Assembly: GCA_029432815.1 (NCBI GenBank)
Contig: JAROBA010000001.1
Span: forward strand, 178,571 to 242,570
DNA from: Pontiellaceae bacterium B1224
GTDB lineage: Bacteria > Verrucomicrobiota > Kiritimatiellia > Kiritimatiellales > Pontiellaceae
Length of the DNA: 64,000 bases
Direction of reading: 5' to 3'
How positions within the stretch are numbered: the first letter of the stretch is position 1; every line of letters begins with the position of its first letter. A program made the translations under genes and the position numbers. Positions 38,869-47,551 of this stretch are shown here, piece by piece. The notes beneath the pieces are model-generated. The model saw nothing but the letters and a program-made list of their open reading frames with translations. It ran no database searches and was not told where the DNA came from.

Positions 38869-39191
38869 TAAAGACAGCAAAAACAGGAGCCGAATTACAG
38901 TTACCAATGAAACTCAAAGCTTATTTTTATCCTCAAAAATATCCAGCTGAGGCGAATTCAAAACGCTGGAATAATCCTGATAAACCCGACAAAACACTAA
39001 GACAGGTAATTCAGCTTTTCGTTTAGTATTTCCGGTCCTCTTGATACGCCAAAGAGAGCAACTGGCTCAGCGCAGGCGAACGACTGCCTTAACATAATCC
39101 TCACAAAAGGACCTGTTTAGGCAGTTTAAATTGACACATTTCAAAATAACCCCATGAATCCATTTATTATAAAGGATCGTACACAAACAAA

Positions 39192-39217
39192 GCGGCCGAA
39201 CATCGCTGTCCGGCCGC
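39192..39217 (-). terminator. Intrinsic terminator of the GH-A-like gene
   Basis: GCGGCCG and CGGCCGC form a GC-rich 7-bp stem with a 12-nt loop. On the minus strand it is followed by TTTGTTTGTG and lies about 90 bp past the stop at 39307. Confidence 0.65.
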
Positions 39218-39276
39218 CTTCGTAATTCTTCCAACCATTTAAATCGTCAGACCGTGTCAGATGCCCCCCGTTCCGT

Positions 39277-39291
39277 TTCCAATGTTTGGAA
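39277..39291. repeat. TTCCA-N5-TGGAA palindrome, centre ATGTT (intergenic)
   Basis: An exact intergenic copy 16 bp past the stop of the GH-A-like gene. The arms extend to TTTCCAA and TTGGAAA, but no T-run follows, so it is not itself a terminator. Confidence 0.8.
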
Positions 39292-39306
39292 AAGAATACA
39301 TTCTGC

Positions 39307-42300
39307 TTACTGCCTCTCAATCGTAATACGATAGAAGCAGTTCGTATCGGCCGGACCAACCGGGAAGTTGAATATGACGGCTCCATCATTCCCCGGTATC
39401 GGATCACCAATATCCATCCAATCACCCATGATGAGATCTTTCTTTTCCTGCCCTTGATAAACGTGACCAGGCTCAGAATTGAGGAGTTCAATGCCTACAT
39501 TGTCTCCAGCCGGATTCATGCTTAGGGGTTCGAAGTTCAGATCGTCGACCACAATCGGATCAGAAGGCACGGCAACAACTTCGCCCGACTCATCGCTCTC
39601 TTCACCGTCACCGTATCTGGCAACGATGACATAGTAGTACGTGACGCCTGCCGTCAGTCCTGTGTCGGTGTAGGTCGTTTCGGTGACGGTGTCATCAATG
39701 ATGGAGTATGAACCTCCCTGAGTCGTGGAGCGTTTGACGGTGTAACCGATTGCACCCGGGACTGCATTCCACGTCAGCGTCACCTGAGTGCCGCTAACCG
39801 GTGACTCTGTGATGGATGAAGGGGTTTCCGTCTGAGTGAGTTCAAACCAGTTCAGATTGAACATGATGCTGGAAGCACCTTCGTAGGAATCGGTTTCCAC
39901 GTACTTCAGGTAAAGCGTATGTGTGCCGTTTGTTGGATCGAGTGGCGTTTCAATGGTGCACCATTCCTGCCAGCCACCCGTCACCGGAACCGCTACTTTT
40001 CCAATTAAGGGACCTGTGGCACTTCCTGTGCGAATCTCGATCTTTCCTTCCGCCTGTCCTGACGGGGCGGCCACACGCAGGCGGATACTATCTGCGTGAT
40101 CCAGATCTATATTATCATAGCTGGTCCAGTCGCCGTCGTTGACGTCTGAAAGGTGGAGTCCGCCACCGACGTCAGAGCAGGCTTCCGTGCTATGGCTTCC
40201 GGGGTTGCTTCCGTCATACGATTCTGCTTCGACACGTGCGTACGGAATGGTTTCCGGCTCAAGCAGTATTTCGAAGCAGTAAGCGGAGTTGTCCTGCACA
40301 ATGGTAAAGACGGATGTATCGGTCTCCTTAGAAACACTTCCCGTTTCGCCTTCCACAGAAACTCCATCGTATTGACTCCAGCGCGTGAATTTGATCGGTT
40401 CATCGCTGATCGTTCTTCCGGTTGAATTGATAGTGACCGGGTAATCTGTATCGGAGTGGTTGAGAACCCAGACGGTCATCAAGTTGCCGCGAATCAGTGC
40501 AGACACCGCAGAGTCCGCATCTTCCTGATCGGGGTCGGGATCCCAATACACCTTAAATTCATCGGGCTCATTGACGTCCAGCGCGTAGCCTCGATTAGAG
40601 GTGTTCGACAGCTTCTTGAACATGTAATATTTCACGCTACGCTGTGAATTGACGATGTAGCAGTGCCCCTGATTGCTGAAGCCAACGGCCAGCCATCCAC
40701 TGAGGCCGGAGAAGCCTGCATTGATGCATTCCATCATATAGGCGAACGTGAGGACTTCGTCGGCATTTGATGTGCTTTTCCATCCGTGGACCTCGGTGTT
40801 CCAGATTTCAGGAACAGGTTGTGCCTGACCATCATACATCTCTCTAACCCTGTCGGCAAAGTCCTGTGCCGTTCCGCCTTTGTCTGTATTGTGGCAGGAG
40901 GCAATATCAAGCGCCTCTCTGTAGCTGTTGAAGACAACACCATTCATCCATGACCTGCCTTGCGTGTAGCTCCAAGCCGAAGGGGCAACGAATAATGGCA
41001 TATCATCTGCGGTAAGCGTGACATCCGGATAATCGGGGTGAATCACAGGCTTGGTTCCGTCTAAATAATCGTCGAAGAGGGCTCTGATATCCCTCACGTC
41101 CTGCGGATTAACGTAATTCCATTCATTGGTTAAATCCATGTAAGTGATTTTGAAACCGTGATGTTTCATTAAAATGAGGTAACGGAGCAAATATTCAGAG
41201 CACTTAACTTCGTCGAAACTGAAGGAACTGCCGTTGCCGGTGCTGCCGGTAATCCACTGAGGATAAGGTTGCCAGGCGACGCCATCAACAGCTTCATTGA
41301 GCGGTCGTGGAGATGCGAAGAATTTGATATCTTGATTCGCATCCTTCATGTCCTGCATCATAGGGATGATTCTATCGTTGTTGGTCCCGCCACCTTCGTT
41401 GTCATCTTCATCGAAGTAGGCGTCTTCCTGGTAAACGCCTTCGGTCAATTCGTATTTGGCGTTGATCGCCACGCGGACATAGTCGACATCGCAATCATCT
41501 ACTGACCATTCAGCAAACTGGTCTCGGACCGAAGCACTGCCCTGCCAAAACCAAAGGCGTTCGTAGTCAATGCCATAGCGCATCTGCTGTTTACGCGTAT
41601 TGCCTACGGTGAGCGTGATCGGAGCGCCCGCCGGCTCATAGGAGAACCAGTTGATATTGAATCCTCCGGAAGGAACAGAACATTCCAACCGCAGCGTCTG
41701 CGTTCCGGTGGTTGAAAATTCAACATAAACACTTTTTGTTTTCCAGGTCTGCCATCCGCCGGTATCGCCGATATACAAAGAGCCGACAGTGCTTCCGCCG
41801 TTTACAATATTGAGGGTGCCGTCGCCGCCGTTGGAGGACACACGAAACTCAATTTTATGAAGTCCGACGGTTTCCACATTGATGGTGTACTCCATCCAGT
41901 CTCCGTTATCAATCCAGCCGACATACTCGCCGCCACCCAGGTCGTCTACAGCATCCTTCTTGGTACCCGACTGGCTGTCATAGTTCTCGGCTTCAATATG
42001 GTTTGACGGCCGGGAGATGGCAAAAATCTCGTCAGCTGAAATTTCGTAGTTATACAAACGAACATCGTCAATGATCCCTTTATAATAGGAGCCGGCGGAC
42101 TGGCCGCCGATATAGGCCGCTGTAATACCGTCCATGGCGATGGTCTTTCCGGTTCCGGAGTGCCATAAATCGCCGTTTAAATAAATTTCCATGGTTCCAT
42201 TGGTCGCATTCTTTGTGAACAACCAATGGTTCCAGTTCCCGGAAAGCTCGGAGTCCACTGCTCCTTTGTTGATCCGGTCGTACCCCTCTATGCCGGCTGA

Positions 42301-43620
42301 ACCACCGGCATCCCAGTAAACCGTGGAGCTATAGGGCAAATGCATGTTCAACGCCCGCTGGGTTCCGGCAGCCGCGTAAAAGGCTGAGTTATTTGGCAAA
42401 CCGGTATCGCCATACGCCCAAAAAGAAACCGAAACTTCATCGCTGATCAGACTGAAAGCATCCGACGGAAGCTCTACGTTGCCGGTTCCATCAAAATAGA
42501 GCGCTCCGTCGACCATTCCATCGGTCCAAAGCGCATTGTCGACGGTTCCGTCATTTCCGTATCCGGATGAATCGACTGCCGTATTTCCGCTGGCATCATC
42601 AAAGGTCCAGTGGCCGACCAGTTCGCGCGGCGCCACCGGAATCGGATCGCCCTGGGCGGTAATGGTCAGCAGTCCGTTGGCACCGGAATTGTCGATCGCA
42701 AACGACCAGACATTCGTATCCACGCCCGGTGCGAGGGCAAGACCGTTATTCGTGATGGAACCGTTCTCCACTTCCAGCAGCGTCCAGGTTCCCCCGTACG
42801 CGGTTGTATTCGTCAGGTAGAGCAGCGAACCGGCTTCGAATTCAGCGAAGGGGTTGATGGTGGAGGTGTTGTCCTGTTCTTCTACGAAAATTTTAGTGAT
42901 GCCCCCGTCGTCGGCCGTCGCTTTCAGCAGGCCGTCGGAACTCACGATAAACCAGCCGGCATCGTCCCCGGCTCCGCCCAGCAGAATAGTGGACGCGTTT
43001 GAACCCACGATGCTCAACGTGCCGTTGTTCGCCACGGCGATGCCGGTGCGGGTTTTCAGCAGGCCGCCCGATATTTCCATCAGGCCGGTTACTCCGGTGG
43101 TGCCGGCATTGCCGCCGATCGAGATCGTATGCCCCAGCGTAAAGTTTCCTCCATATCCGCCAACCAGGGAGTTTGCACTGCCGCGGGAAACATTCAGCGT
43201 TCCGTCGAAAAGATTGAATGTGCCATCGCTGTTGCTGGAGTGGGCAATGCCCAGACAGTGCCCGATGCCCCAGTAGGTGGATGCACCCGACATATTGACC
43301 GTGCCCGTCGAACCATTTCCAACTAAGTTGCGGACAGACTTTCCAGCCTTATTGTCGTCGTGGGTACCCGCCGTTACATTCAGCGTAGCTCCGCCACTGA
43401 CATGCGTGCGGTCAACCGTAACATCAGTATCACGGGTCACGGTGAAAGCCCCGTTGATTTCCCGTATCGAATCGGGGAAGGCATTGGTGGAAGGATCCCA
43501 GTTAAGCGCATCCTCGTAACTCGTTCCATCTCCAAGCCCGGTCCAGACGACGTCGGCCTGAGCGATGCTCCCGAAGGTCGCCAGGGCCAGAACCATACTT
43601 ATTTTCACAAATCTTCTCAT
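39307..43620 (-). CDS. Modular secreted glycoside hydrolase, clan GH-A-like, with two CBM6-like domains
   Basis: The 1437-residue protein starts at 43620 (ATGGAGAAAAAG supplies the ribosome-binding site). A leader is followed by the ~300-residue beta-helix module shared with the gene at 12647, a LamG domain (about 335-540: LVGHWTFDDASGNTAVDSSG), a CBM6-like domain (about 545-670: HIEAENYDSQSGT, WIDNGDWMEY), a TIM-barrel region (about 675-1150), a second CBM6-like domain (RVEAESYDGSNPGSHSTEAC), an FN3 domain and a C-terminal module. In the barrel, YMDLTNEWN supplies a likely acid/base Glu and EIWNTEVHGW a likely nucleophile Glu, as in clan GH-A, nearest to GH30-type enzymes. It is probably an extracellular endo- or exo-acting hydrolase on algal glycan; the exact family and substrate need a profile search. 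Confidence 0.8.
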   Translation of the reverse strand: MRRFVKISMVLALATFGSIAQADVVWTGLGDGTSYEDALNWDPSTNAFPDSIREINGAFTVTRDTDVTVDRTHVSGGATLNVTAGTHDDNKAGKSVRNLVGNGSTGTVNMSGASTYWGIGHCLGIAHSSNSDGTFNLFDGTLNVSRGSANSLVGGYGGNFTLGHTISIGGNAGTTGVTGLMEISGGLLKTRTGIAVANNGTLSIVGSNASTILLGGAGDDAGWFIVSSDGLLKATADDGGITKIFVEEQDNTSTINPFAEFEAGSLLYLTNTTAYGGTWTLLEVENGSITNNGLALAPGVDTNVWSFAIDNSGANGLLTITAQGDPIPVAPRELVGHWTFDDASGNTAVDSSGYGNDGTVDNALWTDGMVDGALYFDGTGNVELPSDAFSLISDEVSVSFWAYGDTGLPNNSAFYAAAGTQRALNMHLPYSSTVYWDAGGSAGIEGYDRINKGAVDSELSGNWNHWLFTKNATNGTMEIYLNGDLWHSGTGKTIAMDGITAAYIGGQSAGSYYKGIIDDVRLYNYEISADEIFAISRPSNHIEAENYDSQSGTKKDAVDDLGGGEYVGWIDNGDWMEYTINVETVGLHKIEFRVSSNGGDGTLNIVNGGSTVGSLYIGDTGGWQTWKTKSVYVEFSTTGTQTLRLECSVPSGGFNINWFSYEPAGAPITLTVGNTRKQQMRYGIDYERLWFWQGSASVRDQFAEWSVDDCDVDYVRVAINAKYELTEGVYQEDAYFDEDDNEGGGTNNDRIIPMMQDMKDANQDIKFFASPRPLNEAVDGVAWQPYPQWITGSTGNGSSFSFDEVKCSEYLLRYLILMKHHGFKITYMDLTNEWNYVNPQDVRDIRALFDDYLDGTKPVIHPDYPDVTLTADDMPLFVAPSAWSYTQGRSWMNGVVFNSYREALDIASCHNTDKGGTAQDFADRVREMYDGQAQPVPEIWNTEVHGWKSTSNADEVLTFAYMMECINAGFSGLSGWLAVGFSNQGHCYIVNSQRSVKYYMFKKLSNTSNRGYALDVNEPDEFKVYWDPDPDQEDADSAVSALIRGNLMTVWVLNHSDTDYPVTINSTGRTISDEPIKFTRWSQYDGVSVEGETGSVSKETDTSVFTIVQDNSAYCFEILLEPETIPYARVEAESYDGSNPGSHSTEACSDVGGGLHLSDVNDGDWTSYDNIDLDHADSIRLRVAAPSGQAEGKIEIRTGSATGPLIGKVAVPVTGGWQEWCTIETPLDPTNGTHTLYLKYVETDSYEGASSIMFNLNWFELTQTETPSSITESPVSGTQVTLTWNAVPGAIGYTVKRSTTQGGSYSIIDDTVTETTYTDTGLTAGVTYYYVIVARYGDGEESDESGEVVAVPSDPIVVDDLNFEPLSMNPAGDNVGIELLNSEPGHVYQGQEKKDLIMGDWMDIGDPIPGNDGAVIFNFPVGPADTNCFYRITIERQ

Positions 43621-43633
43621 CTTTTTCTCCATC

Positions 43634-43650
43634 GTTCCTGCACCAGGAAC
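43634..43650 (-). promoter_or_regulatory. Hairpin just upstream of the GH-A-like start codon
   Basis: GTTCCTG and CAGGAAC form a perfect 7-bp inverted repeat with a 3-nt centre, ending 14 bp before the start codon and touching the ribosome-binding site. It could be an operator or a translational hairpin. Its outer bases (TTCC and GGAA) echo the iterated palindrome. Confidence 0.4.
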
Positions 43651-43875
43651 ATATAAACCCCGACCGGATACTGCATCCTGCGGGTAATCACAGTTTGGAC
43701 GCCCGAACGCGGGCTTCGTTGAATCTTATTTTCATTTTTGAGAACATTCAGGATTTCTGTTCAAATGACGTGGACTCAACCTGCAGCGCTCAAAACAGCT
43801 ACAGCTTCGAAAAGTCATATCCATAGTTAGTATATTCTGCCAGTCCGCCGCAGGTTACCTTGTTAATTGAGATTC

Positions 43876-43921
43876 AAAAAAAGGGGCTGAAAACTTCCGG
43901 TCTCTGGAAACTTCCAACCCC
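43876..43921 (-). terminator. Intrinsic terminator containing the palindrome
   Basis: On the minus strand a 16-bp stem (5' arm GGGGTTGGAAGTTTCC, 3' arm GGAAGTTTTCAGCCCC, four G-U pairs) with a 7-nt loop is followed by seven T residues. It ends the isomerase-like gene at 43958. The arms contain a near copy (43895-43909) and an exact copy (43912-43926) of the iterated palindrome. The rest of the 337-bp gap 43621-43957 holds the leader of the GH-A-like gene and no gene. Confidence 0.85.
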
Positions 43922-43926
43922 TGGAA
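43912..43926. repeat. TTCCA-N5-TGGAA palindrome, centre ACCCC (in terminator)
   Basis: An exact intergenic copy two bases after the near copy TTCCGGTCTCTGGAA. Together they supply most of the terminator stem. Confidence 0.8.
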
Positions 43927-43957
43927 AAAAAGTAAGCGGAGATCTGCTGTTTTCCGT

Positions 43958-44752
43958 TTAATTCTGCCCGGAAAGCAGCTGCTTCAGAACGGCGGCATCG
44001 CTTAATACCTGTTCCGGATCGTCGTTGCGCACAAATTCCATCAGTGCAACGTGATCCAGCGATGGATTGAGCGGGACCCTGAAATAGGTTTTCCAATCAT
44101 TGGAACCTTCCGCGAGCGGCCGGCGGTCGGTGGCTTTACCCCAGGAACCCGCACCCGGGTCGAAGAGCCAATGAAATACATGCAGGTTCAGGACGCAATC
44201 GGCGAGCTGTTTCAATCCATCCAGCCGATACTGTAAATCGTTGATCCAGTAGATCGGCTGCCAGTAGGTGTACAGATTCGGATGGTTGAGCTCCTGCAGC
44301 AGATCGAGGGTCGCGGCATTGCTATCGGAAAGCGTGCCCGCATGAAATTCCAGCGCGAGCCTGATCCCCTGCTTTTGTGCCGCATCCAGCGCTTTGCGCA
44401 GACATGTGATTACGCATTCCCGTTCGTCGGCGCGCGCTGCATCGGAGCCTTTTGTGCCGGCCCAGACTCTGATTGTGTCGGTGCCGAGTGCGATTGCACT
44501 TTCGAGGACCGGATCGAAGGGTGCGGGGTTTCCGTCGGCTTCCACCGTTTTCCAATACGATCCGTAGGAGCAGATTTCCAGCCCGGCATCCGACGTCATG
44601 TTCCGAACATTGGAAGCAGTTTTCAGATCGCCGGGCGGAACATGCACATCCCCACCCCATTCAATCGCATGGAGTCCGGCCTGAACGGCCAGCGCAATTA
44701 TTTCGTCTGGTTGCTGCTGCCGCAGCGTTATGGAACATATACCTGATTTCAT
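43958..44752 (-). CDS. Sugar phosphate isomerase/epimerase-like TIM-barrel protein
   Basis: The 264-residue protein starts at 44752 (MKSGICSITLR), with a GGAAG ribosome-binding site. It has the xylose-isomerase-like barrel layout: GLHAIEWGGDVH near the N-terminus (strand with a metal-ligand Glu), LGTDTIRVWAGTKG, GIRLALEFHAGTL (metal Glu/His), NLYTYWQPIYW and LHVFHWLFDP. No signal peptide is present, so it is cytoplasmic. The family isomerises or epimerises sugars and inositols, and includes enzymes of unknown substrate found in glycan loci. It lies between two secreted-protein genes and has its own strong terminator (43876-43921). It contains one exact palindrome copy (44091) and one near copy (44601-44615). 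Confidence 0.85.
   Translation of the reverse strand: MKSGICSITLRQQQPDEIIALAVQAGLHAIEWGGDVHVPPGDLKTASNVRNMTSDAGLEICSYGSYWKTVEADGNPAPFDPVLESAIALGTDTIRVWAGTKGSDAARADERECVITCLRKALDAAQKQGIRLALEFHAGTLSDSNAATLDLLQELNHPNLYTYWQPIYWINDLQYRLDGLKQLADCVLNLHVFHWLFDPGAGSWGKATDRRPLAEGSNDWKTYFRVPLNPSLDHVALMEFVRNDDPEQVLSDAAVLKQLLSGQN
44091..44105. repeat. TTCCA-N5-TGGAA palindrome, centre ATCAT
   Basis: An exact copy in the isomerase-like gene (SNDWK), with DNA identical to the copy at 15175 in the GH95-like gene. Confidence 0.85.
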
Positions 44753-44828
44753 CGTTATCTTCCAAAAAAAAGTGAATGCCAATATTAGGGAAACCGGGGC
44801 ACCGTATCAACCGGAACAACCGAAAATG

Positions 44829-44856
44829 AAAAAGGGGCGATTTTCATCGCCCCTTT
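44829..44856 (-). terminator. Intrinsic terminator of the FN3/discoidin gene at 44906
   Basis: GGGGCGAT and ATCGCCCC form an 8-bp stem, extended to 11 bp by A/T pairs, with a TTTC loop. On the minus strand it runs into TTTTTC about 50 bp past the stop at 44906. Confidence 0.85.
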
Positions 44857-44905
44857 CATTCAGTCGTACCGCCCCGATTGTACACGGCAGTTCGGCCGGG
44901 ATACG

Positions 44906-46894
44906 TTATTCTGCATCCACTGCGATTTCATAAAACACGGTGTTCGCTCCGCTCAGAGTGCCGGTGTAGGAGGTTTCGCCCTCGAGGCCGATCACGACCC
45001 CTTCAACGCCCGGAACTCCGCCAAAGTTCAGACTGGTGTTTGTCAGGATGCTATAGCTTTTACCTTCAACCGACTGCCAGGAAAGCACCAACCCACTGTC
45101 CGTGTTGACAATCGAATTCACCACCAGTACCGAGTTGGAATCCGTCGGAATGGTTCCTGTGAAATATTCCTCCCAGGTCAGGAGACCGTCACCGTCGTTA
45201 TCCACTTCGTCGTCCGCTTCGGTCAGGCCATATCCTTCCAGCCAGATTTTCGGCGTTCCGTTTGTAGTGAAGTCGTTTGACGTCAGGAATTTCACTTCGG
45301 CAAAACTCTTGGTACGGCTTGAAGGAGCCGTATTGAGTCGCACGTAGCGATATTCGGAGGTATCGGTTACCACGTAACTGTTCCAGTTCGGATTACCCAA
45401 CAGCGGTTCCTCAACCGTTGCCAGCAAAACGGCATCGGAGAAGTCCGGCTGGTTTGCACCTTCAAATGTGGCATTCGTGGCATACTGAACGGCACTGTTG
45501 TAATTTCTGAGAACAAATGAAACGCCTCTAACCTGCTGCGCGTTACCAGTCCCGAAATCCAGGCCGACCCACGCACCCACGGTTTCACTGTCGAAATGCG
45601 TTCCGGTGTTGTCATCAAACGCGGCATAAGCGGAATACTGCGAGCCGTAAGGCACCCCATATGAAATGATCGTGTACTGCGTGGCCAATACGCCCGCTTC
45701 AGCAGAAGGAAGCCCTTCGCCTTCAGCATTAACACCCGTAACGACATAGTAATATTTCTCTCCTACCGTCAGCCCTGTATCTTCATAGGTCAGTTCGGTT
45801 ACACCTGTTGCAATATCCGTATACGGTCCACCGCTTTCGGAAGCCCGCTTAATGGTATAAGACGAAGCGGATAATGCGGCATCCCAAGTCAACGTTGCCA
45901 AATAAGGCGCCGTTGGCAATGCCAACAGGTTTGCAGGAGCCAAAGGCGTCGAGAGTTCCGGAAGCTCCGGTGCATCTTCACCAAAACTAACCACCAGATT
46001 GGTGCCATCCATCAAACCAAGTTGCCAACCCGCCGTGACCGACTCAGGCGTCAGTCCAAGGCCCAGATTAATAAAATCTCCACCGATGCCCATAATCGGC
46101 CAGGTTCCGGTTGCAGAATAGCCGTCTGCAAAAGCAACTTCCACCAGAGAACCGTCTTCAAACCATGCTTCACCCGGCGCATTCAAAATGATTGGCGAGG
46201 TTCCGCTGGCATCCACAGTCACTTTCAGTACACCATTGGGTTCGTGCCACCAATCTCCGGTGCCCGCTCCTCCATTTCCGCCGACATTAACCGTTGCATT
46301 GCCACCAATAACATGGAACACCCCGTTTTCACCCACTTCGATCCCTGTACGGGTTGTCAATGAGCCTCCGGAAATATTAAACGTTCCACTGCCCGAGCTG
46401 TTACCAAATGAAATGGAAACACTCGGATGGCCATAGGTACTATTCCCGCCACGATAAATATTCAGGTTTCCGCCATCCAGGTTCACAACACCGGTGCCGC
46501 CAATACCTACCCGCAAAATATGGCCGATATCATATTGCCCACCGGTCATATTCAGTGTGCCTTCCCCACTGGTCCCCACATAGGTCCGGCGCGTATTTCC
46601 CGCAACACTGTCATTCAATTTTCCGCCCGTAAAATTAAAGGTGGAACCGGAGTTAATTTGATGGTGCTGAACAGTATTGGTGTAGGAATCCAAATACGTA
46701 ACCGTTTCTCCATTGTTGATGTGGGCCCAATCCGCCGATGTCGGGAATGTTCCTAAACTCCAGTTGTTGGAAGTGCCCCACAGGCCATCTCCCTCCAGAC
46801 CGGTCCAAATATCTTCTGCGGCATGCACCGATCCCGCCGCCAGTAATGCAACGACTGCAGTTGCACCAGCTAATTTCACACTACGCTTTTTCAT
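44906..46894 (-). CDS. Secreted beta-helix/FN3/discoidin protein
   Basis: The 662-residue protein starts at 46894, where AGGAG is spaced seven bases from the ATG; earlier in-frame ATGs are worse placed. After the leader (KLAGATAVVALLAAGSVHAA) comes the shared beta-helix module (about 27-330: DIWTGLEGDGLWGTSNNWS, LNISGG-type repeats, TTRTGIEVGENG). An FN3 domain (about 350-430), a discoidin-like domain (about 435-570), an acidic DNDGDGLLTWEEYFTG calcium-binding-like loop and a C-terminal module (SVEGKSYSILTNTSLN) follow. From the FN3 domain on it is a close relative of the protein at 7744-9582. It thus combines modules seen separately in two other genes of this window. No catalytic domain was seen; a surface-binding role is inferred. 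Confidence 0.85.
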   Translation of the reverse strand: MKKRSVKLAGATAVVALLAAGSVHAAEDIWTGLEGDGLWGTSNNWSLGTFPTSADWAHINNGETVTYLDSYTNTVQHHQINSGSTFNFTGGKLNDSVAGNTRRTYVGTSGEGTLNMTGGQYDIGHILRVGIGGTGVVNLDGGNLNIYRGGNSTYGHPSVSISFGNSSGSGTFNISGGSLTTRTGIEVGENGVFHVIGGNATVNVGGNGGAGTGDWWHEPNGVLKVTVDASGTSPIILNAPGEAWFEDGSLVEVAFADGYSATGTWPIMGIGGDFINLGLGLTPESVTAGWQLGLMDGTNLVVSFGEDAPELPELSTPLAPANLLALPTAPYLATLTWDAALSASSYTIKRASESGGPYTDIATGVTELTYEDTGLTVGEKYYYVVTGVNAEGEGLPSAEAGVLATQYTIISYGVPYGSQYSAYAAFDDNTGTHFDSETVGAWVGLDFGTGNAQQVRGVSFVLRNYNSAVQYATNATFEGANQPDFSDAVLLATVEEPLLGNPNWNSYVVTDTSEYRYVRLNTAPSSRTKSFAEVKFLTSNDFTTNGTPKIWLEGYGLTEADDEVDNDGDGLLTWEEYFTGTIPTDSNSVLVVNSIVNTDSGLVLSWQSVEGKSYSILTNTSLNFGGVPGVEGVVIGLEGETSYTGTLSGANTVFYEIAVDAE

Positions 46895-46981
46895 CTTCAT
46901 GCTCCTGTTATCCTGTTCTATTTGATCTGACCATTCAAAAAGTGTTTGGTCCGTAGACGCTCTCAGCCATGCAACATTCAA

Positions 46982-47551
46982 TTATAACTAGTATTTTTTA
47001 CTAAAGCCCTAATCGTCCCAAAGCATTGGCGGCTGAAACACGCCAAAAGTTGAAATAAAGAACAAAAACATAGTCCCGGTTATTTTTTGTACCAGCCGAC
47101 ATTAAGTTACCATGTTTAACTCATCATTCTTTTAAATGATAATCATCACAACATGGAGAATAGATGGAGTCTATCCCATCAAGTAACTACCCAGTCTGAA
47201 GGGCTGAAAATGAAGGAATAGACGAACAGTGATCGTACCTTTTGCTCTCATGCCGGAAAGAGGTGCTTTATATCTTCTATGTTTAAAACAAAGGAAGAGA
47301 ATGCCCTAGGGGGTAATCAGCTTTCAGCCCGCGTTTCGTCCAGCACTTCCTTGTATTTTTCCATCGCGAGACAGGAATTTCCATTCCATCTCTGGTTGAT
47401 ATGAATCGAGGTCTTACGGTTTTGGGCATGGGAAAACATTTCACCCCACGCCAGATCAAACAACTCGAAGAGAAGGAAAACGGCAACCTCCTCTCGTTGC
47501 GTCGGGCGTAGCTACATGGGCGCACCATAAATCACGCGCGCCTTTGCTAAA
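46982..47551. other. Intergenic region with no clear gene; possible degraded coding remnant
   Basis: The 657 bp from the start at 46894 to the stop at 47552 hold only the promoter side of the FN3 gene. Near 47320-47515 both strands have short open frames: a plus-strand 36-codon frame at 47401-47511 (ending KHFTPRQIKQLEEKENGN plus a few residues) and a longer start-less minus-strand frame. The former vaguely resembles the N-terminus of some transposases. I cannot support a gene or a named element. Confidence 0.4.

Larger units (their letters stand above)
38699..39306. other. Gene-free region upstream of giant gene copy 2
   Basis: No convincing gene lies in these 608 bp; the plus-strand frame at 38550-39026 lacks protein-like composition and overlaps the giant gene. 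The region holds the leader of the giant gene, two inverted repeats that could be operators (TAACGC and GCGTTA spaced 10 at 38812-38833; the palindrome at 38855-38868), the terminator of the GH-A-like gene and one palindrome copy at 39277. Confidence 0.6.

Noticed and set aside
38550..39026. A 158-codon plus-strand open frame upstream of giant gene copy 2
   Set aside because: It overlaps the signal-peptide codons of the giant gene antisense, and the rest has no protein-like pattern or ribosome-binding site.
43701..43714. GCCCG-AACG-CGGGC hairpin upstream of the GH-A-like gene
   Set aside because: It has no T-run on either side in the direction of a nearby gene, and the short stem is expected by chance in GC-rich stretches.
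47401..47511. A possible transposase N-terminus of 36 codons
   Set aside because: Similarity is only a vague impression, no inverted repeats or further transposase motifs are nearby, and an opposing frame is equally open.
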